From Larkinella humicola (GTDB lineage Bacteria; Bacteroidota; Bacteroidia; Cytophagales; Spirosomataceae), in the NCBI RefSeq assembly GCF_008727875.1, contig NZ_VTWS01000001.1, positions 682,001 to 746,000 on the forward strand: DNA of 64,000 nt. Direction: 5' to 3'. Positions 46,197 to 56,981 of this stretch are shown one piece after another (positions within the stretch are counted from its first letter, which is position 1; each line of letters opens with the position of its first letter). The notes under the pieces were generated by a model. That model was not told the DNA's origin, ran no database searches, and saw only the letters and a list, made by a program, of their open reading frames with translations. The position numbers were made by a program, and so were the translations under genes.

Positions 46197-48395
46197 TTGC
46201 GAGCATTTGTGAGATTTTTCCGGTTGTTCCTTCCCTGCCTGATTTTTTGTACTTCCCTTTATGCCCAAAAGAAAAACGAAACCTATCAATACCACATTCG
46301 ACAGACGACCTCGCCCGTCCGAATCGATGGGGTGATGGACGAGCCGGGCTGGCTCGAAGCCGATACAGCGACCAATTTTTACATGGTTCTGCCGATGGAC
46401 ACCAGTTTTGCCCGCCTTCGGACGGACGTCAAAATGACGTACGATCAGCAAAATCTGTACATCATCGCGGTTTGTTATTACGATCCCACCGCTTCAGTTC
46501 GGCAAAACCGACCGTTTGTCCAGTCGCTCCGCCGTGATTGGGAATTTGGCAAAAATGACAATTTCATTTTCTTCATGGACCCCTTCGACGACCAGACCAA
46601 CGGTTTTACATTCGGGGCCAATGCCGTTGGGGCGCAGTGGGACGGTTTGTTGTATGAAGGTGGAAAAGCCAACCTGAGCTGGGATAACAAGTGGTATTCG
46701 GAAGTAAAAAATTACGACGACCGCTATGTGTTCGAAGCCGCCATTCCGTTCAAAACCATCCGGTACAAAAAAGGCATTACCCGTTGGGGAATCAATTTCA
46801 GCCGCCAGGATTTACGAACCACCGAAAAGTCGAGCTGGGCGCCGGTTCCGCGGCAGTTTCCGACGGCTTCGCTGGCCTACACCGGCACCATCGTCTGGGA
46901 TCAGGCTCCTCCGCAGGTTGGCTCCAACATTTCGCTGATCCCCTACGCCCTCGGCGGGTTGACGCGCGACTACGCCAACCAAAAACCGTCTTCCTACCGG
47001 GGTGATGTCGGTCTGGATGCCAAAGTGGCCGTAACTTCGTCGCTGAATCTGGATTTGACCGTCAATCCGGATTTTTCCCAGGTCGACGTCGACCGTCAGG
47101 TGACGAACCTCGACCGGTTTGAGTTGTTTTTCCCGGAGCGAAGGCAGTTTTTTCTGGAAAACGGCGACCTGTTCACCAACTTCGGCTACGCCAACATTCG
47201 CCCGTTTTTTTCCCGTCGGATCGGTCTGGGCGTGCCCATTCGCTTCGGAGCGCGGCTGAGCGGCAAACTCAACAAGGACTGGCGCATTGGTTTGATGGAT
47301 ATGCAGACCGGGAAAGTGGCTGAAACCGGCTTGCCCGCCCAGAATTTTGCGGTCGTCGCACTGCAACGGCGGATTTTCTCGCGCTCCAACATCGGCGCCA
47401 TTTTCATCAACAAGGAATCGCTTAACTACGAGCCCGAAGCCGGAAAACCGGCCTATTCCAGATACAACCGGAACATCGGACTGGAATACAATCTAGCCTC
47501 ATCCAACAATGCCTGGACGGGCAAGGTCCTGTTTATGAAGTCGTTCGATCCCCAAACGGGCGGAAAGCGGAACCACGTTCATGCCGCCAACCTGCTGTAC
47601 AGTACCCGCAAGTGGATCGTTGGCTGGCAGCATGAATACGTCGGCAATAACTACACGGCCGAAGTCGGGTACGTCCCGCGACGGGGGTACATCAAAGCCA
47701 ATCCCACGGTCAGTTACCTGATGTTTCCGAAAGGCGGAAAAGTGTTGAGTCATGGTCCGCAGATTACCTCCTACTACGTTTACAACGAATCGTTCCGAAA
47801 GACGGATAATGAAACCGTGGCGATGTACCTCACAACGTTTCGAACCAAGAGTGTGTTCGCGGTCTGGGCTGGGCGTGATTTTGTCCGGCTTTTGCAACCG
47901 TTCGACCCCACCAACACCGGTCGCGACACGCTGGCACGCGGAACCGAACACCGCTGGAATGCTGTTGGCGTCGATTACATTTCCAAACCGCAGAGTGTGT
48001 TTACCTATGCTTTTTCGGGTCGATATGGCGGGTATTACGCCAACGGAACCCGCTTGTTTCTGTCTACCGATCTGGGCTATCGGTTTCAGCCCTACGTGAG
48101 TTTGGCGCTGAGTGCCAATTACAACGACATCCGGTTGCCCGAAACGAACTCCTCGACCAAATTTTGGCTGGTTGGCCCCCGCATCGACCTGACGATGACG
48201 AACCGGGTCTTTTTCACGACGTTCATGCAGTACAACGAACAGGCCCGGAACGTGAATCTGAACGCCCGGTTCCAGTGGCGCTACCAACCTGCTTCCGACA
48301 TCTTTCTGGTGTATACCGACAACTATTTGCCGGGCTCCCTTTCGGTCAAAAGCCGCGCGCTGGTGCTGAAGCTCACCTATTGGTGGAATGTGTAG
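46197..48395 (+). CDS. DUF5916 outer-membrane protein with a CBM9-like N-terminal domain
   Basis: No ATG fits: the start is TTG at 46197 or GTG at 46209, both giving a signal peptide (RFFRLFLPCLIFCTSLYAQ). The roughly 730-residue protein has a CBM9-like domain near residues 30-200 (PVRIDGVMDEPGWLEAD, TDVKMTYDQQNLYIIAV) and a C-terminal beta-barrel part (VDVDRQVTNLDRFELFFPERRQFFLENGDLF and later FRLSK-type strands) typical of DUF5916. The function is unknown. It stands alone with its own promoter-like element. Confidence 0.85.
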   Translation: MRAFVRFFRLFLPCLIFCTSLYAQKKNETYQYHIRQTTSPVRIDGVMDEPGWLEADTATNFYMVLPMDTSFARLRTDVKMTYDQQNLYIIAVCYYDPTASVRQNRPFVQSLRRDWEFGKNDNFIFFMDPFDDQTNGFTFGANAVGAQWDGLLYEGGKANLSWDNKWYSEVKNYDDRYVFEAAIPFKTIRYKKGITRWGINFSRQDLRTTEKSSWAPVPRQFPTASLAYTGTIVWDQAPPQVGSNISLIPYALGGLTRDYANQKPSSYRGDVGLDAKVAVTSSLNLDLTVNPDFSQVDVDRQVTNLDRFELFFPERRQFFLENGDLFTNFGYANIRPFFSRRIGLGVPIRFGARLSGKLNKDWRIGLMDMQTGKVAETGLPAQNFAVVALQRRIFSRSNIGAIFINKESLNYEPEAGKPAYSRYNRNIGLEYNLASSNNAWTGKVLFMKSFDPQTGGKRNHVHAANLLYSTRKWIVGWQHEYVGNNYTAEVGYVPRRGYIKANPTVSYLMFPKGGKVLSHGPQITSYYVYNESFRKTDNETVAMYLTTFRTKSVFAVWAGRDFVRLLQPFDPTNTGRDTLARGTEHRWNAVGVDYISKPQSVFTYAFSGRYGGYYANGTRLFLSTDLGYRFQPYVSLALSANYNDIRLPETNSSTKFWLVGPRIDLTMTNRVFFTTFMQYNEQARNVNLNARFQWRYQPASDIFLVYTDNYLPGSLSVKSRALVLKLTYWWNV

Positions 48396-48460
48396 TCTAC
48401 TTTCTGTAAACAAATACTTAAAATCGGGAGTTGATTAGCTGAACATTAACCCCACAAACC

Positions 48461-48652
48461 ATGCGTAATTTCACTCATTTTCTGTCTACACTGGCGATCT
48501 CTCTTTTTCTGCTGGTCGGGATGACCAGTTGCGAACTGGTCGGCGATATTTTCAAAGCTGGTCTTTGGGTTTATGGCATAGGATTTATTCTCGTGTTATT
48601 CGTGGCCATCTGGCTCTTTAGAAAAGTGTTCGGCGGTGGCCGGAGCGATTAG
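48461..48652 (+). CDS. Tiny membrane lipoprotein, 63 aa
   Basis: The 63-residue protein has a lipoprotein-like start (SLFLLVGMTSCELVGD) and a single membrane segment (WVYGIGFILVLFVAIWLF). This shape is common and unnamed in Bacteroidota. A clear terminator follows. Confidence 0.75.
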   Translation: MRNFTHFLSTLAISLFLLVGMTSCELVGDIFKAGLWVYGIGFILVLFVAIWLFRKVFGGGRSD

Positions 48653-48677
48653 TTTGTCAATGGCCCCTTATTCGTAT

Positions 48678-48710
48678 AGCAGCTACCGTCAAACCAGTAG
48701 CTGCTTTTTT
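48678..48710 (+). terminator. Terminator of the tiny lipoprotein gene
   Basis: A 9-bp stem (AGCAGCTAC with GTAGCTGCT) with a 10-nt loop is followed by TTTTTT. Confidence 0.9.
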
Positions 48711-48981
48711 ATACCCTTGCCGCCGTACCGGATTCTTTTGCCCAATGCCACATTCCAGCCCTTCATTTTCCAGCTCACCGGCTTTCTCATAGGTTTCAAT
48801 GATCTGATTATCATAACGTTAGACAACAACGTACACACCAACCGTTAAATCAGAACTTCGACCGAATAGTAAAGTAAAAGTACAATACGTCACCTTCTTC
48901 TCTTACATTCAGTTGCCTTCCCGGGAAAGCCTGCAGGCCGACGCCGGAAACATTTCACGTCCAAACTACCATCCTCGAATT
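48711..48981. other. Upstream region of the DsrE-like gene
   Basis: Together with the terminator in front of it, this gap exceeds 300 bases. No promoter with a clear TANNTTTG element or RNA gene can be named. Confidence 0.5.
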
Positions 48982-49674
48982 ATGAAATCTTCCAAAACCC
49001 GTCACTCAACCCGGCGTCGTGAATTTTTAGGTTCACTCACCGCCGGTGCGGCCGCCCTCAGTGTGGCCACGTTGCTACCTGCGCAAGCTGCCCTTGCCGA
49101 TCGACCCCTCAACCTGGATGATACCAACGCCTGGTTTGAAGGGATCAAAGGAAAACACCGGGTAGTTTTTGATGTACCCCGTCCCCACGAATTGTTTCCT
49201 TTTGCATGGCCCCGCGTATTTCTGCTCACCAACGCAGCGACGGGCACACCGGAAAAAGAAAATAGTGTGGTGGTGGTTTTGCGACACGACGCGATTCCCT
49301 ATGCCTTCGAAGACCGGCTGTGGGAGAAGTATAAATTCGGAGAACTCTTCAAGGCCGACGATCCGGCCACCAAAACCGCTTCAACGCGCAACCCGTTCTG
49401 GAAACCCAAACCGGGTGCGTATAAATTTCCGGGGATTGGCGAAGTGGCCATCGGTATCAATGAATTACAGGCGAGCGGGGTCATGTTTTGCGTGTGCAGT
49501 GCGGCCATTGGCGTTTACTCAGCCGCCGTGGCGCAGGGCATGAATCTGAAAGCGGAAGATGTAAAAAAAGACTGGATGGCGGGTTTATTGCCGGGTATTC
49601 AACCGGTCCCTTCCGGTGTGTGGGCGTTGGGAAGGGCCCAGGAGAAAAACTGTGCCTACATTTTTGCGGGATAA
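48982..49674 (+). CDS. Tat-exported DsrE/DsrF-like protein
   Basis: I start at the ATG at 48982, because a Tat signal follows (RRREFLGSLTAGAAALSVATLLP) and the upstream frame is not family-like. The 230-residue protein has a DsrE-like fold: a core strand FDVPRP and a Cys pair in GVMFCVCSAA (Cys170, Cys172), then GMNLKAEDVKKDWM and PGIQPVPSGVWALGRAQ. DsrE-like proteins bind persulfide sulfur on a Cys. It precedes a predicted thiosulfate-dehydrogenase fusion gene on the same strand with a terminator between, so the link is by function and position, not by transcript. Confidence 0.7.
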   Translation: MKSSKTRHSTRRREFLGSLTAGAAALSVATLLPAQAALADRPLNLDDTNAWFEGIKGKHRVVFDVPRPHELFPFAWPRVFLLTNAATGTPEKENSVVVVLRHDAIPYAFEDRLWEKYKFGELFKADDPATKTASTRNPFWKPKPGAYKFPGIGEVAIGINELQASGVMFCVCSAAIGVYSAAVAQGMNLKAEDVKKDWMAGLLPGIQPVPSGVWALGRAQEKNCAYIFAG

Positions 49675-49679
49675 AAAAG

Positions 49680-49716
49680 AAGGCTGGTAGACGTTCCGGT
49701 TCTGCCAGTCTTTTTT
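49680..49716 (+). terminator. Terminator after the DsrE-like gene
   Basis: A 12-bp stem with two wobble pairs and an 8-nt loop, followed by TTTTTT, lies just after the DsrE stop. Confidence 0.85.
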
Positions 49717-49741
49717 CCAGGTCATGCATCACCAACCTGGT

Positions 49742-51457
49742 ATGACGCTCATGCAGGTTCTTGGCTTTTTTTGTTCGCTGTTAATTGGCATCAGTCTCGG
49801 CCTTCTGGGGGGCGGGGGGAGTATGCTGACCCTCCCGGTGCTGGTCTATCTGCTGGGAATCAACCCCGTAGTTTCTACGGCCTATTCGCTGTTCGTGGTG
49901 GGAATCACTTCGCTCATTGGCTCGATTCACTCCATTCAGAAAGACGAAATCAATTACCGGGTAGCTTTCATTTTTTCACTTCCATCGCTCTTGTCCATCT
50001 TTCTCGTCCGCAACTTTCTACTGGCCAGAATACCCGATCGTTGGTGGCTAACCGAGACCTACCTGCTGAGCAAAGACAGCCTCATCATGGTTTTTTTTGC
50101 GCTGCTCATGCTCGTCGCTTCCATTTCTATGCTAAGGGACCGGCACACAGAAACAACCGTCGCAACGCCTTCTGTTCGATTTCACGATTCCCTCGTCGCT
50201 TTAGCCGGTTTTTTTATCGGCGCAGTGACCGGGGTGGTCGGCATCGGGGGCGGTTTCCTGATTATTCCTGCCCTGGTTTTGCTGGTTCGTCTGCCGATGA
50301 AAAAAGCGATCGGAACGTCGTTATTGATCATCACCATCAAATCTCTGGTCAGTTTTTGGGGTGATCTGCCAGTCATTTCAATCAACTGGCCGTTTTTAAC
50401 GGCCTTCACCGCGTTTTCAGTCGTCGGAATTCTGGTTGGTTCCCACTATGCGAAGTCTATTTCCGGCTACTGGCTCCGGCGGACTTTTGGCTGGTTTTTA
50501 GTTGCCCTGTGCGTGTTTATTCTCAGTCACGAAATCCTGATTGCTCCTTCGCCGGTTTCGGCCAAAACCGTTGCTCAACGGCAACGCTCGTACCATCAAA
50601 TTCCCTGGAAAGCCCCGAACCCTGCCGAAATCACCCAACAACCGGATGCGCAACTGGTCCGGTATGGGCGGGAATTAATTGCCAATACGGCCTATTATCT
50701 GGGTCCGAAAGGCAAGGTAATCCCACTCTCCAACGGGATGAATTGTCAGAATTGCCATTTGGATGCCGGAACCAAGCCCTGGGGCAATAACTTTGGAGCC
50801 GTGGCAGCTACTTACCCCCGGTTTCGCGAACGCTCCGGAAGCCTGGAGACGGTGGTGAAACGAATTAGCGATTGCTTCGAACGCAGCTTGAACGGTTTTC
50901 CTCCCGACACGGCCAGTCGGGAAATGCGGGCGATGGTGGCCTACATCCAGTTTGTCGGACAGTCAGTATCCAAAGGGGAAAGCCCGAAAGGGTCGGGAAT
51001 CTGGCCCCTGCCGTTTCTGGAGCGCGCGGCTGATCCCGAGAAAGGGGAACTGGTTTTCCGGCAAAAATGCGTCGTCTGCCACGGTCTCACCGGTCGCGGA
51101 AAACGCAGTACCGGTGGTTCAGGTTTCGTCTATCCGCCCCTTTGGGGTAAAAACAGCTACAACACCGGAGCAGGTTTGTACCGCCTTTCCCGCTTTGCGG
51201 GGTATATCAAAGCCAACATGCCACTGGGAGCCACCTGGGACAAACCGCAGCTCACGGATGAAGAAGCCTGGGATTTAGCCGCTTACATCAATTCACAACC
51301 CAGACCCTTGAAGGAATTCCGGAAAGACTGGCCCCGAATCGAAGGAAAACCCGTCGATCACCCGTTTGGCCCCTTTGCCGACCCTTTTTCCGAACAGCAA
51401 CACAAATACGGCCCCTTCAAACCGATTGATCAATACCGAAAAAAAGCAACCGGATAG
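49742..51457 (+). CDS. TauE/SafE-type permease fused to a TsdA-like dihaem cytochrome
   Basis: I take the ATG at 49742 (MTLMQVLGFF); in-frame ATGs at 49724 and 49751 are alternatives. Residues 1-270 form a TSUP permease with about seven or eight membrane segments (GISLGLLGGGGSML, GAVTGVVGIGGGFLIIPAL). Residues 290-571 match TsdA thiosulfate dehydrogenase: two CxxCH haem sites, Cys335 in CQNCH and Cys443 in CVVCH; Cys378 in DCFERSLNG, the position of the unusual Cys haem ligand of TsdA; and NMPLG near residue 500 for a Met ligand. The frame is continuous over 1.7 kb. It could import or export sulfur oxyanions and oxidise thiosulfate to tetrathionate on the outer face. Confidence 0.82.
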   Translation: MTLMQVLGFFCSLLIGISLGLLGGGGSMLTLPVLVYLLGINPVVSTAYSLFVVGITSLIGSIHSIQKDEINYRVAFIFSLPSLLSIFLVRNFLLARIPDRWWLTETYLLSKDSLIMVFFALLMLVASISMLRDRHTETTVATPSVRFHDSLVALAGFFIGAVTGVVGIGGGFLIIPALVLLVRLPMKKAIGTSLLIITIKSLVSFWGDLPVISINWPFLTAFTAFSVVGILVGSHYAKSISGYWLRRTFGWFLVALCVFILSHEILIAPSPVSAKTVAQRQRSYHQIPWKAPNPAEITQQPDAQLVRYGRELIANTAYYLGPKGKVIPLSNGMNCQNCHLDAGTKPWGNNFGAVAATYPRFRERSGSLETVVKRISDCFERSLNGFPPDTASREMRAMVAYIQFVGQSVSKGESPKGSGIWPLPFLERAADPEKGELVFRQKCVVCHGLTGRGKRSTGGSGFVYPPLWGKNSYNTGAGLYRLSRFAGYIKANMPLGATWDKPQLTDEEAWDLAAYINSQPRPLKEFRKDWPRIEGKPVDHPFGPFADPFSEQQHKYGPFKPIDQYRKKATG

Positions 51458-51473
51458 CGTTCCGGTTGCTTTT
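51442..51473. terminator. Bidirectional terminator over the fusion gene's end
   Basis: A perfect 13-bp stem (AAAAGCAACCGGA with TCCGGTTGCTTTT) has the TAG stop of the fusion gene in its loop. It also lies 30 bases after the convergent dapA gene. Confidence 0.9.
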
Positions 51474-51502
51474 CAGTCCCTGTATTTTCTCGACGGAACG
51501 GT

Positions 51503-52399
51503 TTAGGCCACCAGTTCCACCAGTTTATCGCGTTGCAAAACCTCCCGCATCCGGTCGCCCAGATCGTCCGATGCCGTGTAAAGCGGCAGACGCACCGTGG
51601 AAGAAATCAGACCGAGAATTTCCAGAATTTTCTTGATTCCCACCGGGTTTCCTTCTTCATACAACAGCGGATCGATGCGCAGGAAATGGCCGAGTTCGGT
51701 GCGGGCAAACGCAAAATCACCTTGCAGGGCCGCGTGGATCATGTTCGTAAACTTGGCCGGTAACGCATTGGCAACTACCGACATCACACCAACGCCCCCG
51801 ATGCTGATGATGGGAACGCCCTGCACATCGTCGCCCGAAATCAACAGGAAGTCCTCCGGTTTGTCGCGGACAATTTCCATGCACTGTTCGATGATGCACG
51901 AGGCTTCTTTTACGCCGATGATGTTCGGGTGTTCGGCCAGGGTGCACACGGTTTCGGCGGTCATGTTGATGCCGGTCCGGGGCGGAATGTTGTAGAGAAT
52001 AACCGGCACCGGGCTGGCGTCGGCGATGCGCGTAAAGTGTTCGATCACCCCGCGTCGGCCCGGTTTGTTGTAATACGGACACACCGACAAAATGGCGTCG
52101 ATGCCTTCGAAATCGGTATCTTTGATGGTTTCAATGACTTCCGGCGTGGCATTGCCGCCAATGCCGTAGACGATCGGCAATTTTTTCGGGTTATTTTCCT
52201 TAAGATACTGAAGTAGCTGTTTCTTTTCCGATTTCGTCACCGTCGGCGATTCACCCGTGGTACCTTGCAGCACAATGTAATCGACACCTCCGTCGGTAAT
52301 GTGCTGAACGACCCGGCCAAAACCATCGAAATCGATGGTCAGGTCGTCGTTAAACGGGGTAACAATGGCGACCCCAACGCCGTGGAAACGAGCATTCAT
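51503..52399 (-). CDS. dapA: 4-Hydroxy-tetrahydrodipicolinate synthase
   Basis: The 298-residue enzyme has the DapA pattern: VLQGTTGESPT near residue 42, ILYNIPPRTG near 135 and VKEAS with the Schiff-base Lys164. It condenses pyruvate with aspartate semialdehyde at the head of the lysine/diaminopimelate branch. No other lys genes are adjacent. Confidence 0.96.
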   Translation of the reverse strand: MNARFHGVGVAIVTPFNDDLTIDFDGFGRVVQHITDGGVDYIVLQGTTGESPTVTKSEKKQLLQYLKENNPKKLPIVYGIGGNATPEVIETIKDTDFEGIDAILSVCPYYNKPGRRGVIEHFTRIADASPVPVILYNIPPRTGINMTAETVCTLAEHPNIIGVKEASCIIEQCMEIVRDKPEDFLLISGDDVQGVPIISIGGVGVMSVVANALPAKFTNMIHAALQGDFAFARTELGHFLRIDPLLYEEGNPVGIKKILEILGLISSTVRLPLYTASDDLGDRMREVLQRDKLVELVA

Positions 52400-52487
52400 G
52401 TATTTCGTACTGGATTAGAAGGAATATGCAAATCGGAAATTGGGACAAAGGTACGGTTTTTCAGTATGAAACCGTATTTCTGTTGAC

Positions 52488-54545
<2,058 letters not shown>

Positions 54546-54655
54546 CTAAAATTGCACCGGGTTTTCACAGCGTCAGTAAAATCGAATTAGACTGCAATCT
54601 TACTAAATCCTGTACGGACTCGGGCATCCGGTTCGAATTGTTCAAACAAAAGAAT

Positions 54656-54663
54656 TAATTTTG
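54656..54663 (+). promoter_or_regulatory. -7 element upstream of rpe
   Basis: TAATTTTG matches TANNTTTG. A TTG at 54638-54640 lies only 15 bases upstream, closer than usual. The rpe start codon is about 45 bases downstream. Confidence 0.35.
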
Positions 54664-54711
54664 GTGTCAACTTTTGCAATTCGGAAACATTATTTCACTA
54701 AAAACGCCTTC

Positions 54712-55404
54712 ATGATTCCACCTTTGATTGCCCCATCTATCCTGGCTGCTGATTTTGCAAACCTGCAACGCGACGTTGAAATTCTCAACCGCAGTGAGGC
54801 TGATTGGATTCACGTGGACGTGATGGATGGCGTTTTTGTACCCAATATTTCGTTTGGCATTCCCGTCTGCGAAGCCGTTAACCGCCACGCTACCAAACCG
54901 TTAGACGTTCACCTGATGATTGTGCAACCCGAACGGTATATCGATGCGTTTGCCCGGGCGGGGGCTGCCCATCCCGACCGACCCGGCACGATTACCGTTC
55001 ACCTTGAAGCCTGTACACACCTGCACCGGACGCTAACCCAAATCCGGGAAACCGGCTGCCGGGCGGGCGTTGCGCTGAATCCGCACTCGCCGGTGGAGTT
55101 GCTGGCAGATGTGCTTGATGAAATTGATCTGATTCTGCTGATGTCGGTCAATCCGGGATTTGGCGGACAATCATTTATTCCCCATACCTTGCAGAAAATC
55201 CGGAAACTGCGCAGGCTCCTGGCGGCTTCGGGTCAAACTGCGTTTATCGAGGTAGATGGTGGAGTAGGGAATGATAATGTGGCGGCTTTGGTAGAGGCTG
55301 GTGCCGATGTGCTGGTGGCCGGCAGTTCCGTTTTTCGGGCCGACGACCCCACTGAAGCGATTCATACGCTGAAACACTTCGGCCAAACCGCCCGGCCGGT
55401 ATAA
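54712..55404 (+). CDS. rpe: Ribulose-phosphate 3-epimerase
   Basis: I choose the ATG at 54712 (MIPPLIAPSILAADFANL), the family N-terminus. The 230-residue TIM-barrel enzyme has HVDVMDGVFVPNISFG with metal His and Asp, DVHLMI, ALNPHSPVE and MSVNPGFGGQSFI, and EVDGGVG near the end. It interconverts ribulose 5-phosphate and xylulose 5-phosphate in the pentose phosphate pathway. A GH13 gene follows on the same strand. Confidence 0.95.
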   Translation: MIPPLIAPSILAADFANLQRDVEILNRSEADWIHVDVMDGVFVPNISFGIPVCEAVNRHATKPLDVHLMIVQPERYIDAFARAGAAHPDRPGTITVHLEACTHLHRTLTQIRETGCRAGVALNPHSPVELLADVLDEIDLILLMSVNPGFGGQSFIPHTLQKIRKLRRLLAASGQTAFIEVDGGVGNDNVAALVEAGADVLVAGSSVFRADDPTEAIHTLKHFGQTARPV

Positions 55405-55444
55405 ACGGAAGCTTAGTCAATTTACACGACCTTTTTAATCAGGC

Positions 55445-56860
55445 ATGTATACGAAAATATTTTGTGGTTTACTGTTGGGAAGTTTGCTGTTGTTCTCGGT
55501 TCTGTCCTGCAAGCAAACACCAACCACCGGGAACGATCCGACCAATGTCAATGATTCGAGCGTGGTACAAAGTCGAATTCCTACCGTGGATTGGGCCAAA
55601 AACGCGACCATATATGAGATCAATATCCGGCAATTTTCACCGGAAGGCACGTTCAAAGCCGTTGAAACGCAACTCACGCGCCTGAAAGAACTGGGTGTCG
55701 ATATTCTCTGGTTCATGCCCATTCACCCCATCAGCAAGGAAAACCAGCGCACCCTGCCCGGCAATCCGTATGCCGTAGAAGATTACAAGGCCGTCAATCC
55801 CGACTATGGCACGCTGGCCGATTTCAAGGCCCTCGTCAAACAGGCCCACGACCTGGGCATGCACGTGATCATTGACTGGGTGCCTAATCACACCGGCCGC
55901 GCGCACACCTGGGTGAAACAGCACCCCGACTGGTATACTCAAATCAACGGCAAGATGAGTCCGCCGATTGACGACCAGGGCAAGGTGACCGATCGACCCG
56001 ACGTGTTCGACCTCAACTACAAGAACCCGGAACTCCGGAGCGCCATGATGGACGCCATGCAGTTTTGGGTGCGCGAATGCGACATCGACGGCTACCGTTG
56101 CGAAGTCGCCGGCTATGTCCCGGATGATTTCTGGAGCGAAGTCCGCCCCAAACTCGACAGCATCAAAACCGTCTTTATGCTGGCCGAGTGGGAAGACAAG
56201 CCCGAGCATTTCAAGGAATGTTTTAACATGAATTATAGCTGGAGTACCTACCAGCTTATGAAGTTGATTGCGAAAGGCAAACGCCCGGCTTCTGCCCTCG
56301 ATTCGCTGCTGGCCCACAATAAGGAACGGTTTCCGCGTGGGTATTATCAGATGCAGTTTACGCAGAATCACGACGAAAATGCCTGGGTCGGCACCCCAAC
56401 CGAACTATTTGGCAATGGCGTCGATGCCTTCACGGTACTGGCGTTCACCTTCGATGGCATGCCGCTGGTGTATAACGGAATGGAGTCCAACCTGAATAAA
56501 CGACTGAAATTCTATGAAAAAGACCCGATTTACTGGGGCAATTACAGCAAAACGGATTTCTACAAAACCCTGTTGACGCTGAAACACCGCAACCGCGCTC
56601 TCTGGAACGGCCTGGCCGGTGGTTCCCTCATCAAAATTCCGACGGAGAAAGACGACAAAGTGTACGCTTTTTACCGCCAGCAGGAAAACGACCGGGTCAT
56701 CGTCATCGTCAACCTCAGCCCTACGCCCCAAACCATTCGGCTGAACGGCGACGGTTTTGAGGGCGTTTATACCGAGGTGTTCAGCCGCCAGCCCGCCGAA
56801 CTGCGCAACTCCCTGACGTTCGCACTCAAACCGTGGGAATATAAGGTGTATACCAATTAA
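55445..56860 (+). CDS. GH13 lipoprotein with Glu at the nucleophile position
   Basis: The 471-residue protein has a lipoprotein signal (GLLLGSLLLFSVLSCKQ) and a GH13 barrel: DWVPNHTG (I), GYRCEVAG with Glu220 where the family nucleophile is Asp (II), LAEWED with Glu248 (III) and QNHDENAW with Asp310 (IV). Codon 56102-56104 reads GAA, so the change is in the DNA. Such a substitution usually alters or lowers hydrolysis, so a transferase or binding role is possible. It would sit on the periplasmic side of a membrane, acting on alpha-glucans. Confidence 0.88.
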   Translation: MYTKIFCGLLLGSLLLFSVLSCKQTPTTGNDPTNVNDSSVVQSRIPTVDWAKNATIYEINIRQFSPEGTFKAVETQLTRLKELGVDILWFMPIHPISKENQRTLPGNPYAVEDYKAVNPDYGTLADFKALVKQAHDLGMHVIIDWVPNHTGRAHTWVKQHPDWYTQINGKMSPPIDDQGKVTDRPDVFDLNYKNPELRSAMMDAMQFWVRECDIDGYRCEVAGYVPDDFWSEVRPKLDSIKTVFMLAEWEDKPEHFKECFNMNYSWSTYQLMKLIAKGKRPASALDSLLAHNKERFPRGYYQMQFTQNHDENAWVGTPTELFGNGVDAFTVLAFTFDGMPLVYNGMESNLNKRLKFYEKDPIYWGNYSKTDFYKTLLTLKHRNRALWNGLAGGSLIKIPTEKDDKVYAFYRQQENDRVIVIVNLSPTPQTIRLNGDGFEGVYTEVFSRQPAELRNSLTFALKPWEYKVYTN

Positions 56861-56968
56861 GAGTTATGAGTGAAGAGTTATGAATTATAAGTGCTATCTT
56901 GGTTTAAGGATGCGCATTCATCCTTTTAACTCTTAATTCTTCACTCATAATTCTTAACTCTTCAATCC
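56856..56968. repeat. Inverted repeat of GAGTTATGAGTGAAGA words
   Basis: The left arm (about 56856-56891) holds AAGAGTTATGAGTGAAGAG and the right arm (about 56924-56968) its reverse complement with small changes. A short hairpin AAGGATG with CATCCTT lies at 56907-56926. The left arm touches the TAA stop of the GH13 gene. The next gene, in the same direction, starts 14 bases after the right arm. Confidence 0.85.
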
Positions 56969-56981
56969 TAAATTAACTTGC

